Below are positions 61,920-64,000 of a DNA stretch of 64,000 bases, in pieces. The position numbers and the translations under genes are program-made. Within the stretch, counting starts at the first letter, position 1, and every line of letters starts with the position of its first letter. The notes below the pieces were generated by a model, which worked only from the letters and a program-made list of their open reading frames with translations, was not told the origin of the DNA and ran no database searches. This stretch comes from Bacteroidota bacterium (GTDB lineage Bacteria; Bacteroidota; Ignavibacteria; Tepidaquicellales; Tepidaquicellaceae), in assembly GCA_018266845.1 (NCBI GenBank), contig JAFDZO010000017.1:90606-154605 (forward strand), written 5' to 3'.

Positions 61920-63476
61920 TTATTTTTTCGAAACGTCAACAAGGCGGCTCTCTATGCTGCCTTCAATTACTTTCTGTTCTGTTACCGCATCAATCATTAC
62001 ATCTCTATCTATCACGTTTGTATCGTTCAAAATTATTTCTTCGCCTACATCTCCATAGTATTTTTTAAATTGCCCGCCCAGATAATTGTTTGTAGCAATT
62101 GTATATATTTTGTTATCATCAATATCTTTGCCGTCTGCGGTTTTGATTGAAACTATAAAGTTCTCATCTCCGGCAAGAATTTTTTTGGAATCATATTCTA
62201 TCTTTAACCCTGACTCGATGGATAAATCGCTTGAGCCAAGCTCGTCCATTTCTTTGACAAAAGTTTGCAGATTATTTTTAAACATCTGCTTCACTGCTTT
62301 GCCCGATAGTTTTATTATTACTACGGTATTTCCAAAAGGATTTATTTCCCACATATCGTTGATGGTAATATCGCCCTTAGGAAGACTCTTTCTTATTCCG
62401 CCTGCATTCAGAACTGCTATATCCGTATTAAATCTTTTTCTCAAAGCATCTGCCTGCCATTGGCCTAAATTTGATTCTTCTTTGTAAGAAGAAAACCAGT
62501 TTTTCTTTAAAGTGCCGATTACCTTCATCAAATCTTTCTGAATTCCCGCAACCATATTTTCAACTTTCTGCCCAGCTGCTACGTCAAAAACATTTGAATC
62601 AAGAACGGTTTCAATCAGTTTTCCATATCCCGAGAGAACAGTATCCTTTGATACGTCAATTTTTAAATCAAGTTTACCAAGATAACGTGCATAAGAACCT
62701 GCCTGAACAATAATTACGTTGTTTTTTATTGTGGGCTTGAACAAAGAGGTGTGCGAGTGTCCCCCGACAATTATGTCAACATCTTTATAATATTTTTCGG
62801 CAAGTTTCTTGTCGTTATCTAAACCTATATGCGTTAACAGTACTATTACGTTGCACTTCTCGTTTTTGCAGAAATTTATCCCTTCGTTTATCAATGAATC
62901 AGTATCAAGCATTTGAACATCGGTAACATTTTTAGGCACCGTAAGAGTCATTAAATCCAAAGCCGTCAAACCAATAATTCCGAACTTAACGCCGTTTACG
63001 GTTTTTGTTACCCACGGTTTTCCCAGAGTTCTCTGAAGAGATTTCAAATAAACATTACCCGACAGCACATCAAAATTAGCAAGCTGCAAAACGGAGTCTA
63101 ACGAAAACTGCCCGTAGTCAAATTCGTGATTGCCCACCACGAAAGCATCAAGCCCGTAGAGATTAAGCAGCTCTACCTGCGACTTTCCTTTGGTAAGCGA
63201 AGAAATAGGGGTGCCTTGAAAATCATCTCCGCCGTTAAGAATTAAACTGTTATCGGTTTTGTATTTTTTAAGATAGCCGAGCATTGAACCGGTGCCGCCG
63301 ACATAGTATGTGGAATCGGTATCTTTTTTCGTAACTCTATATGGAAGGTTTCTTGAATGAAAATCGTTCCAATGAAAAATTGTAACATCTTTAATGGTGT
63401 TGACGCTGTCGCTCTGCGAATAAGCTGCCGAAGCGGACAGCAAAAGAATGAAAAATATTTTTCTTATCATTTTCAT
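61920..63476 (-). CDS. UshA-like 5'-nucleotidase / metallophosphatase
   Basis: A 518-residue periplasmic enzyme with signal peptide (about 1-20, ending AYSQ). The calcineurin-like domain has TIFHWNDFHSRN, LNGGDDFQGTPI, VVGNHEFDYG and IVGGHSHTSL holding the two metal sites. The 5'-nucleotidase C-terminal domain has LNAGGIRKSLPKGDITINDMW and NPFGNTVVIIKLSG. It would hydrolyse extracellular nucleotides to nucleosides and phosphate. Likely co-transcribed with yggX. Confidence 0.93.
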   Translation of the reverse strand: MKMIRKIFFILLLSASAAYSQSDSVNTIKDVTIFHWNDFHSRNLPYRVTKKDTDSTYYVGGTGSMLGYLKKYKTDNSLILNGGDDFQGTPISSLTKGKSQVELLNLYGLDAFVVGNHEFDYGQFSLDSVLQLANFDVLSGNVYLKSLQRTLGKPWVTKTVNGVKFGIIGLTALDLMTLTVPKNVTDVQMLDTDSLINEGINFCKNEKCNVIVLLTHIGLDNDKKLAEKYYKDVDIIVGGHSHTSLFKPTIKNNVIIVQAGSYARYLGKLDLKIDVSKDTVLSGYGKLIETVLDSNVFDVAAGQKVENMVAGIQKDLMKVIGTLKKNWFSSYKEESNLGQWQADALRKRFNTDIAVLNAGGIRKSLPKGDITINDMWEINPFGNTVVIIKLSGKAVKQMFKNNLQTFVKEMDELGSSDLSIESGLKIEYDSKKILAGDENFIVSIKTADGKDIDDNKIYTIATNNYLGGQFKKYYGDVGEEIILNDTNVIDRDVMIDAVTEQKVIEGSIESRLVDVSKK

Positions 63477-63489
63477 GTTAAAATTAAAA

Positions 63490-63507
63490 AAGGGAGAAAT
63501 CTCCCTT
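63490..63507. terminator. Terminator of the GIY-YIG gene
   Basis: Arms AAGGGAGA (63490-63497) and TCTCCCTT (63500-63507) with a 2-nt centre; T-run on the minus strand. It lies between the GIY-YIG stop and the start of the nucleotidase gene. Confidence 0.65.
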
Positions 63508-63578
63508 AAAAATTAGCATCACATTAGGTTTAGAGTAAAACTTAATATAAAAATATCATTAATGATATTTCGGCAAAA

Positions 63579-63827
63579 CTACTTTTTTGTTAACTGCAAA
63601 ATATACTCTTTTTTATTTTTCATCCTTTTCAAACTATTCTCAAAATTCATTGCGCCACCTCTGTCTGGAAACTCCCTGCTCCACAAGATTTTCCACGGAC
63701 CCTTTTTATTTGTGTAGAGTGTTTTTCCCTTAGCGTTATGCTCCTTCAATCGCGTTTCTAAATTATCCGTATGACCTATATACATTTTGCCAGTAGAAGT
63801 AGATTTTAATATATATGCGTAGAACAT
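63579..63827 (-). CDS. GIY-YIG nuclease family protein
   Basis: An 82-residue GIY-YIG domain: YAYILKSTSTGKMYIGHTDNLETRLKEHN holds the paired Y...YIG motifs and catalytic Arg, then GPWKILWSREFPDRGGAMNFENSLKR with the late conserved Glu and Asn. The family includes endonucleases such as UvrC-N and small standalone proteins. Role unknown. Not obviously linked to neighbours. Confidence 0.9.
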   Translation of the reverse strand: MFYAYILKSTSTGKMYIGHTDNLETRLKEHNAKGKTLYTNKKGPWKILWSREFPDRGGAMNFENSLKRMKNKKEYILQLTKK

Positions 63828-63861
63828 TTTGTTTGGCTTAGCTGAATTAATAATTATTGTT

Positions 63862-63886
63862 TTATTTAATAGAACGTATTAAATAA
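63862..63886. promoter_or_regulatory. AT-rich inverted repeat upstream of GIY-YIG gene
   Basis: Ten-bp arms TTATTTAATA (63862-63871) and TATTAAATAA (63877-63886) with a 5-nt spacer. It begins 34 bp upstream of the start codon and could be an operator or promoter element. Otherwise 63828-64000 holds no recognisable gene. Confidence 0.4.
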
Positions 63887-64000
63887 TTTTCAAGTTTCAA
63901 CCCTGCCTTGCCAGATAAGGTTTTAAAATTAATTGAAACTTAATTGGTGAAATTTACCGCCTAATTAGTATGACCAATGTAAATTTTCTCTGTAGAAAGA

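Overview
The window comes from an AT-rich bacterium of the Bacteroidota/Chlorobiota superphylum, most likely an Ignavibacteria-type lineage. Six secreted proteins end in the roughly 80-residue type IX secretion (Por) sorting domain with the NPFNP core, the SGVYFYTL block and a terminal TKKM.LVK-like tail. A PorD (DUF4835) homologue is also present. Genes are tightly packed with many 1-nt (TAATG) and 4-nt (ATGA) stop/start overlaps, and classical Shine-Dalgarno sites are scarce. No rRNA, tRNA, CRISPR array, transposase, integrase or prophage was seen.

Layout. 0-6 kb: DUF433/DUF5615 toxin-antitoxin pair (cut by the window edge), a double-AAA SpoVK-like ATPase, an ArsR regulator with three SRPBCC proteins and two palindromic operators, and a DUF4160/DUF2442-HTH pair. 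6-14 kb: serS, an RmlD-like reductase with a PfkB kinase, porD, an M61 peptidase and a GT9 glycosyltransferase. 14-27 kb: three tandem YCF48-like T9SS cargo genes, an FkbM/GT9/methyltransferase glycan group, DUF5683, secG, a beta-helix T9SS protein and a propeller T9SS protein. 27-36 kb: methyltransferase and SDR, four GYF_2-RDD membrane paralogues, GNAT and VOC proteins, and two secreted unknowns. 36-47 kb: phospholipase-D-like protein, RidA, SDR, TerC, a large BNR T9SS protein, a ComEA-like protein, a pentapeptide lipoprotein, a PilM-like protein, rsmD and coaD. 47-53 kb: thioredoxin-fold protein, uppP, and the replication block dnaN-recF-dciA-gyrB. 53-57 kb: a five-gene probable metal-handling operon. 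57-64 kb: TPR/aspartic protease, CpcT-like protein, purE, cyaY, an RsbU-type phosphatase, YggX, a UshA-like nucleotidase and a GIY-YIG protein.

How the parts fit. The housekeeping genes (serS, gyrB, recF, dnaN, rsmD, coaD, purE, uppP, secG) show ordinary chromosome. Around them are envelope functions: type IX export (PorD plus six cargo proteins), glycan building, and metal handling (HMA proteins, a Cys-rich protein, frataxin and YggX).

Most notable. A 108-bp intergenic element at 56517-56624 is GC-rich at its ends and folds, with only eight unpaired bases, into a perfect four-way (cloverleaf) junction upstream of the metal operon. Other points of interest are the operon itself, the GYF_2-RDD family with a near-identical 243-bp internal tandem repeat, a roughly 100-residue insertion in the DNA sliding clamp, a mosaic T9SS cargo gene, and the twin operators upstream of arsR.
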